Assembly: GCA_032622095.1 (NCBI GenBank)
Contig: CP136068.1
Location: 59,170,025-59,234,024, forward strand
From: Siphonodentalium dalli
Taxonomy: Eukaryota; Mollusca; Scaphopoda; Gadilida; Siphonodentaliidae
Length of the DNA: 64,000 nt
Direction of reading: 5' to 3'
In this document: piece by piece, positions 13,052 through 23,913 of the stretch
How the letters are laid out: every line of letters starts with the position of its first letter
Numbering within the stretch: position 1 is the first letter of the stretch
Notes under the pieces: model-generated
Seen by the model: only the letters and a program-made list of their open reading frames with translations
The model's database searches: none
What the model was told of the DNA's origin: nothing
Position numbers and translations under genes: made by a program

Positions 13052-13460
13052 TGTTTGACATTTGCAGAATGAGGTCCCCATAGGGTGAATTTAGTGATGT
13101 TACTCTGCACAGTAGGCTAGCATCACCAAATACACTCTCCAGGGACCTCATTCTGCTTAGGCCTCATCTTCAGGGAAGTATACAGGGTCTTAAATTGACA
13201 TTTCTACTTACTTTTTCCATTCTGTTCAGTTTCTTTATCCCCTAATTTGCTGAAGATAAAATTGATAATTGAAGTGCCCAATGGGTGCACATCACCAATT
13301 AACTGGACAACTTCAATCTGTTCCTATGTCTCCCATAGCAGTTGAGGCCTAAGCATAATGAGGTCCCCAGATGGTGAATTTGGTGATGCTAGCCCACCTT
13401 GCAGGATTGCAGCACTAAATTCACCCTTTAGGGACCTCATTCCTGCAAAAGTCAGACACT
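13052..13460. repeat. Paired fold-back module in family A, copy 1
   Basis: Two palindromes, each about 95 bp, bracket a spacer of about 200 bp. Each palindrome has arms running from GCAGAATGAGGTCCCC through GGTGAATTT, folded on the reverse complement. The outer arms are also complementary, so the whole module can form one long stem or two short ones. The same module occurs at 29449-29848 and 38428-38835. Confidence 0.7.
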
Positions 13461-14729
13461 ATATTCAGGCTTGGCTGTTCCACTATTATATTCTTAACCA
13501 CCACCTATCCAGTTGTACTCATTATACCCTGATTTGCAAAGAAAACTGGGGGGGGGTATATTGGATTGAATTTGTCTGTCAGTATGTCCTCCCATCCATC
13601 CCTCTGTTGGGATGTCTCCATCCGTCCATCAATTTTGTTCTTCTCCACATACATATTAAAGACCGAATGGGTTTATATATTTTGACTCACATTCAGATTT
13701 GTTCAAATGAGTTCATCAGGTCATATAGGTGAGAAGCCAGGGCCATAACTCTTTCCCTCCATAGTAATTCTTCAAAAACCATCAGGCCTATTTAGCTTTT
13801 GGTATGGAGGGTCCTTTGGTGAGTGGGGTTCAGATTTGTACACGTGAGGTCATTTTTAGGAAACTTTGAGGAAAATCAGTTTTCTTCAACTCTTAAAATC
13901 TACCGTTTGAAATTTCTAGATGAATGGATCTCATAGATGGGCATTCACATTTGTTCAAATAGGGGCAGAGATAAGAGATTTAACTCTCAAACACCCACTC
14001 TACCTGTATGTATGCTGTTTGATACTGGTATAATAATATATAGATTCCTATTGATTTCTAAGCTGCCTGGGTGGGGGCAATGAGGCCGTAGATTTGATTT
14101 TTCAAAAAAACTCGTAACAGTCCATATTTTACTACTTCGGGTTAAACTGTTCGACCGAAATAGCCACAAATTTTAACATGCTGCCACCACAAGGACCATC
14201 AGGTCTATTTTGTTGATATTTAGTATGAAGGGTTCTTTGGTGTCTGGTATTCAAATTTATTCAGATGTGGTCACCAGGTTAAATAGGGTGGGACAATGGA
14301 CATAACTAGTTGTTTCTATAGCCATTCTTAAATTGTCTTCTCAAGAGAGGTTGGACTATTTAACTTACATATAGTATGGAGGATCCTTTAGTGACTGATA
14401 TTCAGATTTGTTAACATCAGGTCAACCTGTTAAGAAATGACGGGGCTATGGGGAGTTAACACTTTTGTGTTTAAAAAATCATTGAAATACCAAATTCATT
14501 AAAACATCTATCTTTGAACTACCTAACTGATTAATCTGACATACATGTATGGTGTTTTGGGTCCATGGATAAATGGGCTTCAAACATGTCTAGATGGTTT
14601 TATAAAAAGGTGCTTGTGAGATTGGAAATTTCAAAAAATTGAGAAAGTTTGAGATGTCGGTTGTGAAATTCCAACCCAAGACTTGGGAGTCTGGAGCCCG
14701 GTCGGGAGGGGACTTGTTGAGCTGGAGTA

Positions 14730-14750
14730 GGGGGGGGGGGGGGGGGGGGG
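14730..14750 (+). repeat. Homopolymer of 21 G
   Basis: An uninterrupted run of 21 G lies immediately before a long hairpin inside family A. Such a run can form G-quadruplexes and its length is unreliable in sequencing. Confidence 0.9.
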
Positions 14751-14753
14751 TGA

Positions 14754-14820
14754 TCAGTAGTGTACAGTGGGTAATTCCAAGGTGGATATTCACCTTGAAA
14801 TTACCCACTGTACACTACTG
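14754..14820. repeat. Near-perfect hairpin
   Basis: CAGTAGTGTACAGTGGGTAA and its complement form a stem of about 30 bp with one mismatch around a short GATATT loop. The equivalent site in family A copy 2 (about 30340-30400) has decayed and lost the right arm. Confidence 0.8.
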
Positions 14821-15049
14821 AAGCCTCTCTAGCCACATATCGTGTTTAGATCTCCTTCTTTTAAAGTGATTATGAAAAGTTCTGACTATTGTGGTCTCCA
14901 GAGTCCCAGTCTCATCAGTCTTTGCAGTCTGGTGAGCGACCCCACAGTCTTTGACTGTCTTGTTCATATCCATTATTTACATAGCTTACTCATTTTATAT
15001 GTGAAATTATATAATTATATCAGATTATATACAATAATATAATTCTAGT

Positions 15050-15491
15050 CTAATGTCCAGACAAACGACCCATTGCATCAAGAAACTCCATTTTGTCAAT
15101 TTCTCCTCCTCTTTGAACTCGCTTATAGTGGCCGATGCTGTTCTCGATGGCTCTATATTTTCTCTTTCTTGGATCAACTTTTCCACCACATGCCAATTGA
15201 ATATATGTTGTACACAGTCCTAGAATCTGACTTGACAATCTGCTTCATTTTCGACATTATGAGTTCTGCGCTGAGTTTGTCGGGATCTGCTTCGTGATTA
15301 TGCGGCTTTTCTACACTTGTCACTATGTCATCCTTGGTGTTGACTGTACCTGGACACCATCTAACGCAACATGTCCAGTGGATACTGTCACTCTTTCTAG
15401 TTTTAATACGATATTTGTGACAATCAAACAGCAGATTCCTCCCTCCTTTTCTGTTCTCGATAAATGAAACATTAACCTGAACATTAGCCAT
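15050..15491 (-). pseudogene. FLYWCH zinc-finger fragment, possibly of a MULE transposase
   Basis: The frame at 15491-15174 encodes 105 residues starting MANVQVNVSFIENRKGG. It contains the FLYWCH pattern: LLFDCHKYRI, then WTCCVRWC, then HNHEAD, giving the Cys/His spacing of this DNA-binding zinc finger. FLYWCH domains occur in animal nuclear proteins and in Mutator-like transposases. The frame ends at 15174, but a 62-codon frame shifted relative to it (15238-15050) is lysine/arginine-rich (around DPRKRKYRAIENS) and may be its continuation, so the gene looks frameshifted and truncated. Methionine 15491 is a plausible start because the domain follows directly. Two MULE-like copies in the window make a transposon origin plausible, not proven. 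Confidence 0.6.
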
Positions 15492-15788
15492 TCTTATGAA
15501 AGATTATGAGAATATCACTGAAGTTGAAGTAAATTGCCTTTGCATGCATTTATATAGGTCGATTTGAGTTCAGATTGTTCACTCAAGGTACAAACATGCT
15601 TATATCGTTCACTCACGGAACTAACATACACTAACTACGTACCGGTGATAACTAACTTCTAGGTTGGTCTCGTTCGGGAAATGACACTTGAGACAATTTT
15701 TATTTTCAACCAATTGAGGCGAAATGGTGAAGTTGGGGAGCAACGCATCACCAAAAAATTACATCTTTGTAAACAAGTACAAGTTGAA

Positions 15789-16087
15789 GGGTCTCGGTGG
15801 CTCAGTCGGTTAGGTACAACTCAAGGCCGTCTCGCCCTCCAGCGCTGGCGATGAGGGTTTAAATGTACATGTTTCCATGATCTACTTTGTAACTTAAAAT
15901 CTATATCTGGTGGAGTTTCCAGTTACATGCCAATGGCCAGTGGTTTGCCGCTCATGGTCGACGAGTTTATCAGCCATTGAAATCACTGTCAGATTAGCCG
16001 TAAGTGTGCAGATTGCCTCCACCACTAACGTTTGCAATGTTGTGATATAGCCTTAGTTGCTGAAAGTGGTATTAAACCCAAATCAAT
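15789..16087 (+). mobile_element. tRNA-derived SINE with perfect 15-bp TSD
   Basis: The head GGTCTCGGTGGCTCAGTCGG contains a good pol III A box (TGGCTCAGTCGG). The B box is degenerate, around GAGGGTTTAAATG. The 3' end reads GGTATTAAACCCAAATCAAT, a tail seen in molluscan SINEs. CAAGTACAAGTTGAA is repeated exactly at 15774-15788 and 16088-16102, the target duplication expected of LINE-driven retroposition. The intact duplication points to a recent insertion. Confidence 0.85.
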
Positions 16088-16165
16088 CAAGTACAAGTTG
16101 AATGTGTCTAGCTTGAATTGACTGAAGCATTTTAATATGTGGTGGGATTACTGTAATGATCCATG

Positions 16166-16727
16166 CACGGGGTAGGAACTGCTCCGCGAGGCTGATACCT
16201 CTTCCGATCTTCGGTCCAGTTCTTATCCGATCTGGTCAATGTCACTGGGGATTTTCCCATGGTAAATAACGCAAGTTTTACACAACAGAGATCGATATAT
16301 ATGCAGTTCATTTGTTGTATATACCTTGCCAGCTACCTCAACTATCGAGACATACTAGTTGGAAATTGTTAAGTAAATGTGGAATAGTAGAATTTATCCA
16401 TTTTAAGAAATGTTCCAGTTCACTAGTGATGGGTCCCAGTTCACCATTGATAAGATCCGTTCACTACCCGAACATCTATGCAACAGACTTTTGGTAAAAT
16501 AAGTGTGCACATGTGTATGTTTGAACTATAACTTCACACTGGACTCACTTTTTTTTTAATTTAATTGCTAATGGTTATTGCGATACGGTAGTTTGGTACA
16601 CGATGTAAAGCACGTCTGTTTTGGAACAAGTACAAAAAACTTGCAAGTGAACTGGACACGGATCGATAGTGAACTGGACCGAAAATCACAAGAGGATCTT
16701 TTCTCATGGAGCAGTTCCTACCCTGTG
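16166..16727. mobile_element. MITE with CACGGGGTAGGAACTG ends
   Basis: The left end (CAC-GGGGTAGGAACTGCTCC) and right end (GGAGCAGTTCCTACCCTGTG) are inverted. Partial complementarity continues inward over about 90 bp (CCTCTT, TTCGGTCCAGTTC). CCATG at 16161-16165 and 16728-16732 may be a 5-bp target duplication. The open frames at 16578-16937 run across the right arm and are not credible genes. Confidence 0.65.
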
Positions 16728-16732
16728 CCATG

Positions 16733-17899
16733 GCTGCATCTATTGCTTAGTTTATACATTTGTTGCAGTGACAACTTTTGTGAATTATCAGGACGTTCTG
16801 ATCTTAATGAAGTGGAATGCAGGTTTTTACGTACAAGTTATGACCACTTACCTCACGGTTACATCTCCATAAAAACAGTCCACATGACAATTAATCCTTA
16901 TATTTATATACATTTAGCGAAAAAGCTACTGTTGTAAATGTATTTAAATTGAAAAGTGTATCGTGACAAAACCAGCCCAAAATATCCCATAGCACCCTTG
17001 GCAAAAGTTAACAGGAACAATTTCTCTTTATATTGAAACCCGATGATTTATTAAGTCAATCCTGCGCGAGTCCAAATGCGCCCAAAACATTACACGTTCG
17101 TCTTTCCAAAACCTATGACGCATCGATGTAATTATGAGGCTGCAGTTATGAGCTGTTGCGCGTTCACTGAGAAATAATTGCAACTAGCCACGTGGGCGCC
17201 GACCAATCAGAATGCTGGATTTAGTGATAATCACACTCAGTATGTAAATATATTCAGATAACACTGTCTCATATGATCTATAAATAGACTGCCAAGTACT
17301 TAATTCATTATAATCTCAGTAAGAGTTATGTAAATTAACATGACTCTGGGATTCCAGGAGTTGAATGTCACAAGGGAATTACAGCTAAACTCATTCGGCA
17401 AACCTCACAAGTCTCCATCCCATATATACTGTCATAGGTCAAGGAGTTCAGCATGATACATGTACAATTCAAATGGCAGATTTCAGTGCAACATGGAGAT
17501 CGATGAAGTTTGATGATAACGAAAGTTCGAAAGCACATTTTAAAGAGTTACTCCCAATTCCACCACTCATCACATTCAATGTATCCCATCCATCAGTATT
17601 TATGAGGACAATGAGATGCATGCATATTCTGCAGAAGACAAATTAATATGGCTAGGTAATATACAATCCATTGCGTTCAGTTATTAATTGTTGTTTTTTT
17701 TTTTTGGTTTGTTACAGTTACCAATTTAAGTGTTTCCTGAACTGTTCTACCTCTTCACTGTTGATATACTTGATCTAACAATTCGATTCAAGATTCGATG
17801 TGATTTTGAATCTATTGCTTAAAAATTAAAATACCCGATTCGCAGGGCACTAGGTCAATGAAGAGACTTTCATGGGTCAGAATAGACTACCTAGTTGAA
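16733..17899. other. Gene-free region
   Basis: No recognisable coding or repeat signature apart from short T tracts (17692-17704). Confidence 0.5.
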
Positions 17900-18237
17900 G
17901 CATTTTTGGATCAACTTGACAAAGTCAAGTTTGAGCTATTGCCATGGGTTGGCATCCGTCATCTGTGAGTCCATCCATGATTCATCTACAATTTCCTGTA
18001 GCACAGTCTACAAGTCGCATATCTCATCCAATCCTTTTGGAACTTCATATAGATCTTTGAGGTGGCCTCTAAATGGGAGCCATTGATCTTTTCAGAAAGT
18101 TGTTGAAAAACATGGCCACCAGCAGCCATCTTTGATTTCAAATTTGAATATATCGGCACACCCTGCAGCCCACATTTTTTGGAGGACTGTTTTAAAAACT
18201 TACAGGCATGTTTAGGATCACCTCTAGATGGGAGCTA
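17900..18237 (+). mobile_element. Family D repeat, copy 1 (5' part)
   Basis: It starts with a hairpin, CAACTTGAC with GTCAAGTTTGAGC, then GCTATTGCCATGG, a degenerate TCCATCC tract and a core unit ending in AACATGGCCACCAGCAGCCA. The same order is seen at 20592-21010. It has the hairpin plus TCC-tract layout of families A-C, but its 3' terminus was not found. Confidence 0.5.
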
Positions 18238-18345
18238 TATATGAGGGTGACGACCCCCCTCCCCCTGGCATCCAGCATCCGGCTTAAAATGGACACCGGC
18301 ATCCGGAATACGCCATAACAGAGAGGCGGCATCCGGAATACTATT
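18238..18345. repeat. GGCATCCGG-motif repeat, copy 1
   Basis: This begins ATGAGGGTGACGACCCCCC and carries repeated GGCATCCGG/GAATACGCC words. An inverted relative lies at 22040-22165, also attached to family D sequence, with the same GAGGGTGACGACCCCCC border. Origin unknown. Confidence 0.5.
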
Positions 18346-18505
18346 TGATTAAATTTATTGAAAACAGACTCGGGAACGAAGTGAACGTTGGCATGAGGTA
18401 TTGGAATTAGTCTCCGTATTGGCTAGTAATGATTTGATTTAACAGCTTTACGGAAAGATTAAACTTTTAATAAAATACTAAATGTATGATCTCACATCAT
18501 ACATA

Positions 18506-18784
18506 TATACGCCCTGTCTAACTTACTCGCGGCCATATTGGATCCGCCAGGTCCGGTTCCGTGGTTTTAGTGCTACAGTTCAAAGTTTTGCAGTAGCATT
18601 TCCATATATGACATAAATGGAAGTCATGAATATTCAAAAGCTCCATATATGGAAATGCTACTTCAGAACTTTGATCTGTAGCAATAAAACAACCGGGCTG
18701 CATGGAAGAATTTCTGATACCACGGAACCGGACCTGCATGGTGGATCTAATAAGGCCGCGAATTAATGACATGATAGGGCGTAT
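18506..18784. mobile_element. Fold-back element with ACGCCCTRTC ends
   Basis: The arms begin ACGCCCTGTC and end GATAGGGCGT. Inside, GGTCCGGTTCCGTGGT pairs with ACCACGGAACCGGACC, and GCATTTCCATATATG with CATATATGGAAATGC. Total pairing is over 100 bp with interruptions. The 120-codon minus-strand frame here is the arm sequence, not a gene. Confidence 0.7.
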
Positions 18785-18970
18785 TGGGTGGGGGTGAAAG
18801 GCATAAACCATGTTCCAAATGACAGGAGTGGTATAATATACTGAATGAGGCGAAGTTGTAGTGGCATGTGCGGAAACCACCTAGCTAATCTTGGGTGACC
18901 GTTCATGGTCGTACACGGTAGTATTGAACACCAGGGACACGCAAATAGAAAACTAACATCTTTTTAATAT

Positions 18971-19458
18971 TTAAAGGTACTCAACCCGTAAAGAGGGTCC
19001 CCATCTCAACAGATTCCAACAACAACAATCCGATCAGAGGGTCCTATATTACTATTTCTTTGGCTTTGGGGGTAAAAAATATTTGATTCGAGTCGAGGAA
19101 CCCATCAAACAAAGCTCAGAGTTATTAGATATTGATTTTTGAAAATTCTTATGTTCTCGAGATGAGTACTTATAACTGCCGTCAATTTGGTAACCTGCTC
19201 GAGATATTACGCCAAAATTCTATTCAAACAGACAAGGATGGATAACTCTATAATCAAGTGGGTAATAATAACGAATTTTTGACTGTCTTCTGGGCCAGAT
19301 AGAATTCCCGATAATGAAAAATAATAGATTTCTAAAATCGATATCTAACAAATCTGAGCTTTGATGGGTGACTTCCTCGACTCGAATCAAATATTTTTGA
19401 CCCCCGAAGCCATTGAAATAGTAATTGAGAGGAGTTTTATCGGGTTGAGTACCTTTAA
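18971..19458. mobile_element. TTAA element, Kolobok/T2-like MITE
   Basis: TTAA (18971-18974 and 19455-19458) flanks a 480-bp element with perfect 14-bp ends (AGGTACTCAACCCG) and imperfect inverted arms of about 150 bp sharing GATTCGAGTCGAGGAA-like and GCTCAGA-like words. The TTAAAGG terminus resembles T2-type MITEs of the Kolobok superfamily. A second, solo left end begins at 19468 (TTAAAGGTACTCAATC), and a decayed end lies near 47750-47855. Confidence 0.72.
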
Positions 19459-19504
19459 TATTTCAAATTAAAGGTACTCAATCAGAGGGTCTCCATATCA
19501 TCAC

Positions 19505-21792
19505 ATTCCAACAAGAACGAGGTCACTGGGTCAAATAGTTGCGAAGCCAGGGCCATAACTCTTTCCCTCCATAGTAATTCTTTTAAGCATCTTCTCAAAT
19601 ACCATCTGGCCAAATGGGTTCATATTTGGTTTGAATGATCCTTGGGTGACTGGGGTTCAGATTTGTTCAAATGAGGTCACTGGGTCAAATGTGGGCGGGG
19701 CCAGGAACACAACTCTTAAAAAAAAAAAAATAATTTTTTTACTTTAATTGAGATTAATTTCTTGCTCAATCAGGCTCAATTTAAAAAAAATAACACCATT
19801 ATAACATCCACCAGGGTGACAACAAAATTTGGTTTAAATCAGTCTAAAATCGAGAACATGCTTAAACCATATAGAAGTCACATTGATTATAAAGTAATAA
19901 ATGAAAAGGCAGTGTTAACAAAATCTGTTTGGAATGACAGCATTGATTAATAGCCTAAATTTCTCTGCCTGTAAGAGAGTTTGTATATAAATTACCCTGC
20001 TTATGATAACAACTCCACTCCCAAGGCCAAGTGTGAATGGTGAATCTGACAGTTAGGCCAGTAAAACTAAATACCTGTTTTCTCAGGCGATTACATATCG
20101 GAAACTGGATGAGAAAGATGGAGGCATTTTCTTAGCTTACCTGAGATGAAGAATTGAGACATATTTTGTGTGGATGGTCCCTAGGTGGCTGGGATTCAGT
20201 TCTGTTCAAATGGGGGTCACATGGTCAAAAAAGTGGCATAGCTAGGAACCTAACTCTTTCCATCCATAGCAATTCTTAAAACATCTTCTCAAGAATCTAG
20301 GGACCTAACTCTTTCCATCCATAGTAATTCTTAAAACATCTCAAGAATCATCGGGACTATTTACCTTATAATTGGTATGGAAGGTTTTTGGGTGACGGGG
20401 ATACAGATGTGTTAACATGAGGTCACCTGGTCAAATAAGGGCGGAGCCAGGGACGTAACTTGGCCATCCATTGTAATTCTTAAAATGTCTTCCTATCAAG
20501 AACCATAAGACCTATTCAGCTTATATTTGGTATGGGTGACTAGGATTCAGAATTGGTCAGAGCCAGTGACATAATTCTTTCCCTCATCAGTTATTAGCTC
20601 AACTTACTTTGTAAGTTTGAGCTATTGCCATGGATTGGCGTCCGTCGTCCTTGTGTCCATGTGTCCGTCAACAATTTCCTTCCCCGCGGGCTACAGGTCA
20701 TACCTTTGGTCTGACCTTTATGAAATTTGTCATGAATGTTGACATTAACATGTAGATGGGAACGAGTCATTATGGGATCATTCGGGAAAAAAACATGGCC
20801 GCCAGCAGCCATCTTGGATTTTACTCTTTGCATGACTAAATCCTTTGACACGCGCTACCGGTCGTATCTTTGGTCAGATCTTCATGAAATTTGTTACGGA
20901 TGTTAACAATGACATGTAGATGGGAATTAATCATTTTTGGGGTCATTCGGCAAAAAAACATGGCTGCCAGCAGCCATCTTAGATTTTACTCTTTGCATAA
21001 CTAGGCCTTTCAACTTTCCACATTTCTAATAACTCAATTGACTTTAACACATGAAATTATTCCCTTTCCAAGTTGAGTTACAGTGTCATTGACACTTTCA
21101 TTTTTAAAACATCTTCTCAAGAACCGTTTGGCATATTTGGTATACATTTGGTATAGAGAGTCATTGGGTGACTGGGTTCAGATTTGTTGAAATGGGTTCA
21201 CCAGGTCAAATAGGGGTGCGACCATTGACATAACTCTTCCCCCCAAAGTAATTCTTAAAATGGCGCTCCTCAAGAGCCATCAGTCATATTTAGCCTATAT
21301 GTAGTAACCAGTATGGAGGATCATTGTGTTACTTGGGACTGGGTTACATATTTGTTAAAATGGGTTCGACCAATCAAGAAATGGCATTTGGTGTAAATGG
21401 CCTATGGAGAGTTGGAATAAAAATTCGTTTGAATGGGGTCCACCATTAAAACAGGGGAGCATGTCAGGTTGTAACTTTGTCACAGTTAGGAAAGCTTGAA
21501 GTGTCAGTTGTATTATTCCAACATGTGCAAAGGAATTTTACGAACTTGGGAGTGTGTTTGCTTCAGTTGAGAGGGAGCAGACTATGGACTATGTGGGGTT
21601 GGGGGATCTGGACCATATTTCAAGGTGGACACCCACTGCTCAACGGAGACCCTCTAGGCTATGTCCCTCTTTATGGCTACTTGTTTTTAATTTAAGTGAA
21701 TATGACAAGTACTAACTCTTATGGTCTTCCGAGTCCCAGTCTTCCTAGTCTTTACAGTTTGGTGAACGTCTCCACAGTCATTGACTGTCTTG
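19505..21792 (+). mobile_element. Family A repeat, composite copy with nested D
   Basis: It opens inside an A core unit at 19505 (AGGTCACTGGGTCAAATAG), so the true 5' end is lost here. A degenerate A 5' end, TTAGCTTACCTGAGATGAAG, occurs at 20134, and more core units follow. A family D segment sits at 20592-21010. The 3' end carries a diverged GGTGAACG, the hairpin ACAGTC-ATT-GACTGT and the terminus CTTG (21789-21792) before TT. Confidence 0.55.
20592..21010 (+). mobile_element. Family D repeat, copy 2
   Basis: The hairpin AGCTCAACTTAC/AAGTTTGAGCT is followed by GGCGTCCGTCGTCC and two tandem units with TTTGGTCTGACCTT/TTTGGTCAGATCTT and ATGGCYGCCAGCAGCCATCTT, period roughly 180 bp. It lies inside family A sequence. 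Confidence 0.55.
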
Positions 21793-22039
21793 TTAATGGT
21801 GTTATTAAATTGAAGTAGCATGCAGGCTTCTAACTACATTTTTCAAAATTTAATAAAAATTAATTACATATTCAAAATTATTGCCAAGCAGACATCAATT
21901 ATATTTAGATATGTCAGATGTGATAACGAGACGTAAAATTAGCTAAATTGTGGAAAATAAAGTGTCCGAGCAAAGAAATATAAATTAGCGGACGTAATTT
22001 CGTTGTGTTTTTGCTGTTTAACGTCAAGAAAATTATCAA

Positions 22040-22165
22040 TGGAAGCATCCGGCATCCGATATATGTGGCCGACGGCATCCGGCGTACGGTGGTCTGGCAT
22101 CCGGAATACGCCATAACAGACCCCGCATCCGGCGTACGAAAAGGGGGGTCGTCACCCTCATATAT
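22040..22165. repeat. GGCATCCGG-motif repeat, copy 2 (inverted)
   Basis: This has four or more GCATCCGG words plus CATCCGGAATACGCCATAAC, and ends GGGGGGTCGTCACCCTCATA, the reverse complement of the border at 18238. Family D sequence resumes at 22166. Confidence 0.5.
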
Positions 22166-22400
22166 CTTGAATGATTTTCTGTGAAAAACATGGCCATTGG
22201 CAGCCATCTTGGATTTTATTCTTTGCATGACTAAATCCTTTGGCATACCCTACAGGCCACATCCTTCATACTTTCAAAATATGTTAAAAAACATGGCCTC
22301 CTCCAACAGCCATCTTGGATCTTGAATTTTAATCCATCAGCACATCCTGTTGCCCGAATTTATTGGGGTATTGTTTTGAATTTAGGCCAAAAAAAGAGAA
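22166..22400 (+). mobile_element. Family D core fragment
   Basis: It carries ATGGCCATTGGCAGCCATCTT and a second diverged unit (CAACAGCCATCTTGGAT). It continues the D core interrupted by the GGCATCCGG repeat. The related sequence at 31330-31470 shares CACATCCTRTTGCCCGAATT. Confidence 0.5.
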
Positions 22401-22960
22401 GGTTTTAGTTCTCAGGCCCTGCCGCATTGAATAAAAAGGGCCGCATTAGGCCTTTTTATTTCAATGCCTGATGTTATGACAAAAAAAACTTACGAAAAAA
22501 TAAATTTGAAAAGTAGATTTGAAGTAGATGACTACAATTAAGAAAATGATTAGCTGATCCTCATGCTCTTCTTACAATTAGTCATTGTGAACAACTTACA
22601 CTAATAGTAACTTTATACAATTGAAAGGCACAGGACTAAATTCAGGATCACATATTAGAATGGGGAGGTATCCGTTTTTAGACAACAATAACAGTAGTTA
22701 ATGTCAGGGGCATTATATAATGCTAGGTAATCCCAAGTCATACACTGGTAGTACAATGTCATTTTTATATAAGACTAAATGAGTTTATATGCATAACAGT
22801 TCCCTCTACATTTCTGGTTATTACTAGACAGAGGAAGGTATCTGTGTCCATGCTCACTATGCGCAAATAAAAAATAAAAATAAAACCCTCCCTCCCTCCC
22901 TCCCTCCCTCATTGATTTGAAAATAAAATTGCCCAAGAAAACTTTTTTATTTTGGCCTTA
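22401..22960. other. Gene-free spacer with (CCCT)n
   Basis: No gene. A microsatellite of CCCT repeats occupies about 22885-22911. An inverted pair AAAAAGGGCCGCATTAGGCC/TTTTTATTTCAATGCC lies near 22430-22465. Confidence 0.5.
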
Positions 22961-23395
22961 CAAACATGTTCAGGATCAGCTCTAGATGGGAGCTCTCAAA
23001 TTTGAATGAATAGGCACAGTTTGCCATATAAGGTGATGTCAAGGTCGGTTAAAATGGCGATGGTGAGTAAACAAACCAACTTAACATGGATTCGTTCAAT
23101 GATCATTATGATGTTTTCTCACGATTTTCAGCCATATAATGCAATGCAAAGCAAAGACAAGATTGCAGACGGAGAGGGGTTGCTGAAGGGAGTTACGATG
23201 CTGTGTACTCAAGATGACGACGAATAAAAATATAAACAAGTGGATGAATAATGGTATATTGTTCATATTAAAAACATCATGTTCACTACTCTCGAACACT
23301 AAACTCCTAATTATGATAGCACTGTCATAATATAGATAATGTTCCTAATGGTATATAATGGTGCATAGTCAATATTTGTGTTTGGATATATATGT

Positions 23396-23416
23396 AAATA
23401 TATATATATATATATT
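23396..23416. repeat. (TA)n microsatellite
   Basis: About ten TA dinucleotides lie inside the dispersed repeat. They are absent from the partner copy. Confidence 0.8.
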
Positions 23417-23520
23417 ATTTTCTGAGTATAACTTGGTAACTAAAACATCAATCGAAATTCACCCACAATCTTCATTTTAAAAATTATTTCATTCATAATA
23501 TGTAACCTCTGATGTACCGA

Positions 23521-23584
23521 GGGACTCACTTGGTTTAGCTGCAATTATCCTTGTAAGCTACATGGTTCGAATCCATGGGGTTCC
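23521..23584 (+). repeat. tRNA-like module in a repeat, copy 1
   Basis: GGGACTC pairs with GGGTTCC (two wobbles) as an acceptor-like stem. CATGG-TTCGAAT-CCATG forms a perfect T arm containing a consensus pol III B box (GGTTCGAATCC). Only about 33 nt lie between the two stems, too few for full D and anticodon arms, so this is not a functional tRNA. It is probably a SINE head relic. Confidence 0.55.
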
Positions 23585-23818
23585 AATTGACGAGGTTTTA
23601 TGCATATTATAGAAATAATTTTCTAGATATGTGTGTTACATGTATATACATGTAATTGGATTTTGTGTCAAAAACTGTTATTAATTAAATTAAATTAAAA
23701 TTTGGCCAATCGGTAAAAGCCGATGTTCAACTAATAGGTCAGATTTAATATGCGATGGGCTATTATTGGCTGATTCCGATTATCAAAACATCACTACTAA
23801 CTTCCTTATTTTCCACAG

Positions 23819-23913
23819 GAAAATATCCATAATGTCAATGACCCAGCCAATGACTTCAATTGGCAGTGAAGAGGTTAATAACGGTTGCAACATTTATGGC
23901 TCAAAAGGAGAAT
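23819..23913 (+). CDS. Candidate internal exon of an unrecognised gene
   Basis: A polypyrimidine stretch and CAG (ACTTCCTTATTTTCCACAG) precede the 95-bp block, and AAT|GTAAGTATT is a strong splice donor. Only one frame is open across it; it encodes about 31 residues around SMTQPMTSIGSEEVNNGCN. It would start in phase 2 and end after one base of a codon. The second candidate exon, at 25754, is not phase-compatible with it directly, so any gene would need another exon between. No family is recognised. Chance splice signals cannot be excluded. Confidence 0.3.

Larger units (their letters stand above)
12114..14962 (+). mobile_element. Family A Helentron-like repeat, composite copy 1
   Basis: The 5' end at 12114 is TAGCTCACCTGAGACGAAG folded back on TCTCCGGTGGAGCT, then a GTCC-rich tract, then tandem core units carrying words such as CAGATTTGTTCAAATGGGGT and GGCCATAACTCTTTCC. 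A-rich tracts at 12640-12770 and a fold-back pair follow. A second 5'-like hairpin of the family C type, ATTATACCC with GGGGTATA, sits at about 13525-13560, so this is probably two elements joined. The 3' end carries GGTGAGC (inverted copy of GCTCACC), a hairpin ACAGTC-TTT-GACTGT and the terminus CTTG before TT at 14963. Confidence 0.6.
22965..23660 (+). repeat. Long dispersed repeat, copy 1 (pair with 31440-32050)
   Basis: The two copies share long near-identical stretches: GATGGGAGCTCTCAAATTT; the GCCATATAAGGTGATGTCAA block; a block around TACGATGCTGTGTACTCAAG; and a tRNA-like module. It follows family D core sequence in both places and may be the D 3' region. The 73-codon frame at 23006-23227 is not intact in the partner copy. 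Confidence 0.6.

Noticed and set aside
16578-16937. 119-codon plus-strand frame as a gene
   Set aside because: It overlaps the right arm of a MITE and competes with a second frame; no start context or domain.
18518-18880. 120-codon minus-strand frame as a gene
   Set aside because: It runs along one arm of a fold-back element and has no recognisable protein features.
23521-23584. Functional tRNA gene
   Set aside because: The T arm and B box are good, but the segment is too short for D and anticodon arms and lies in a dispersed repeat.
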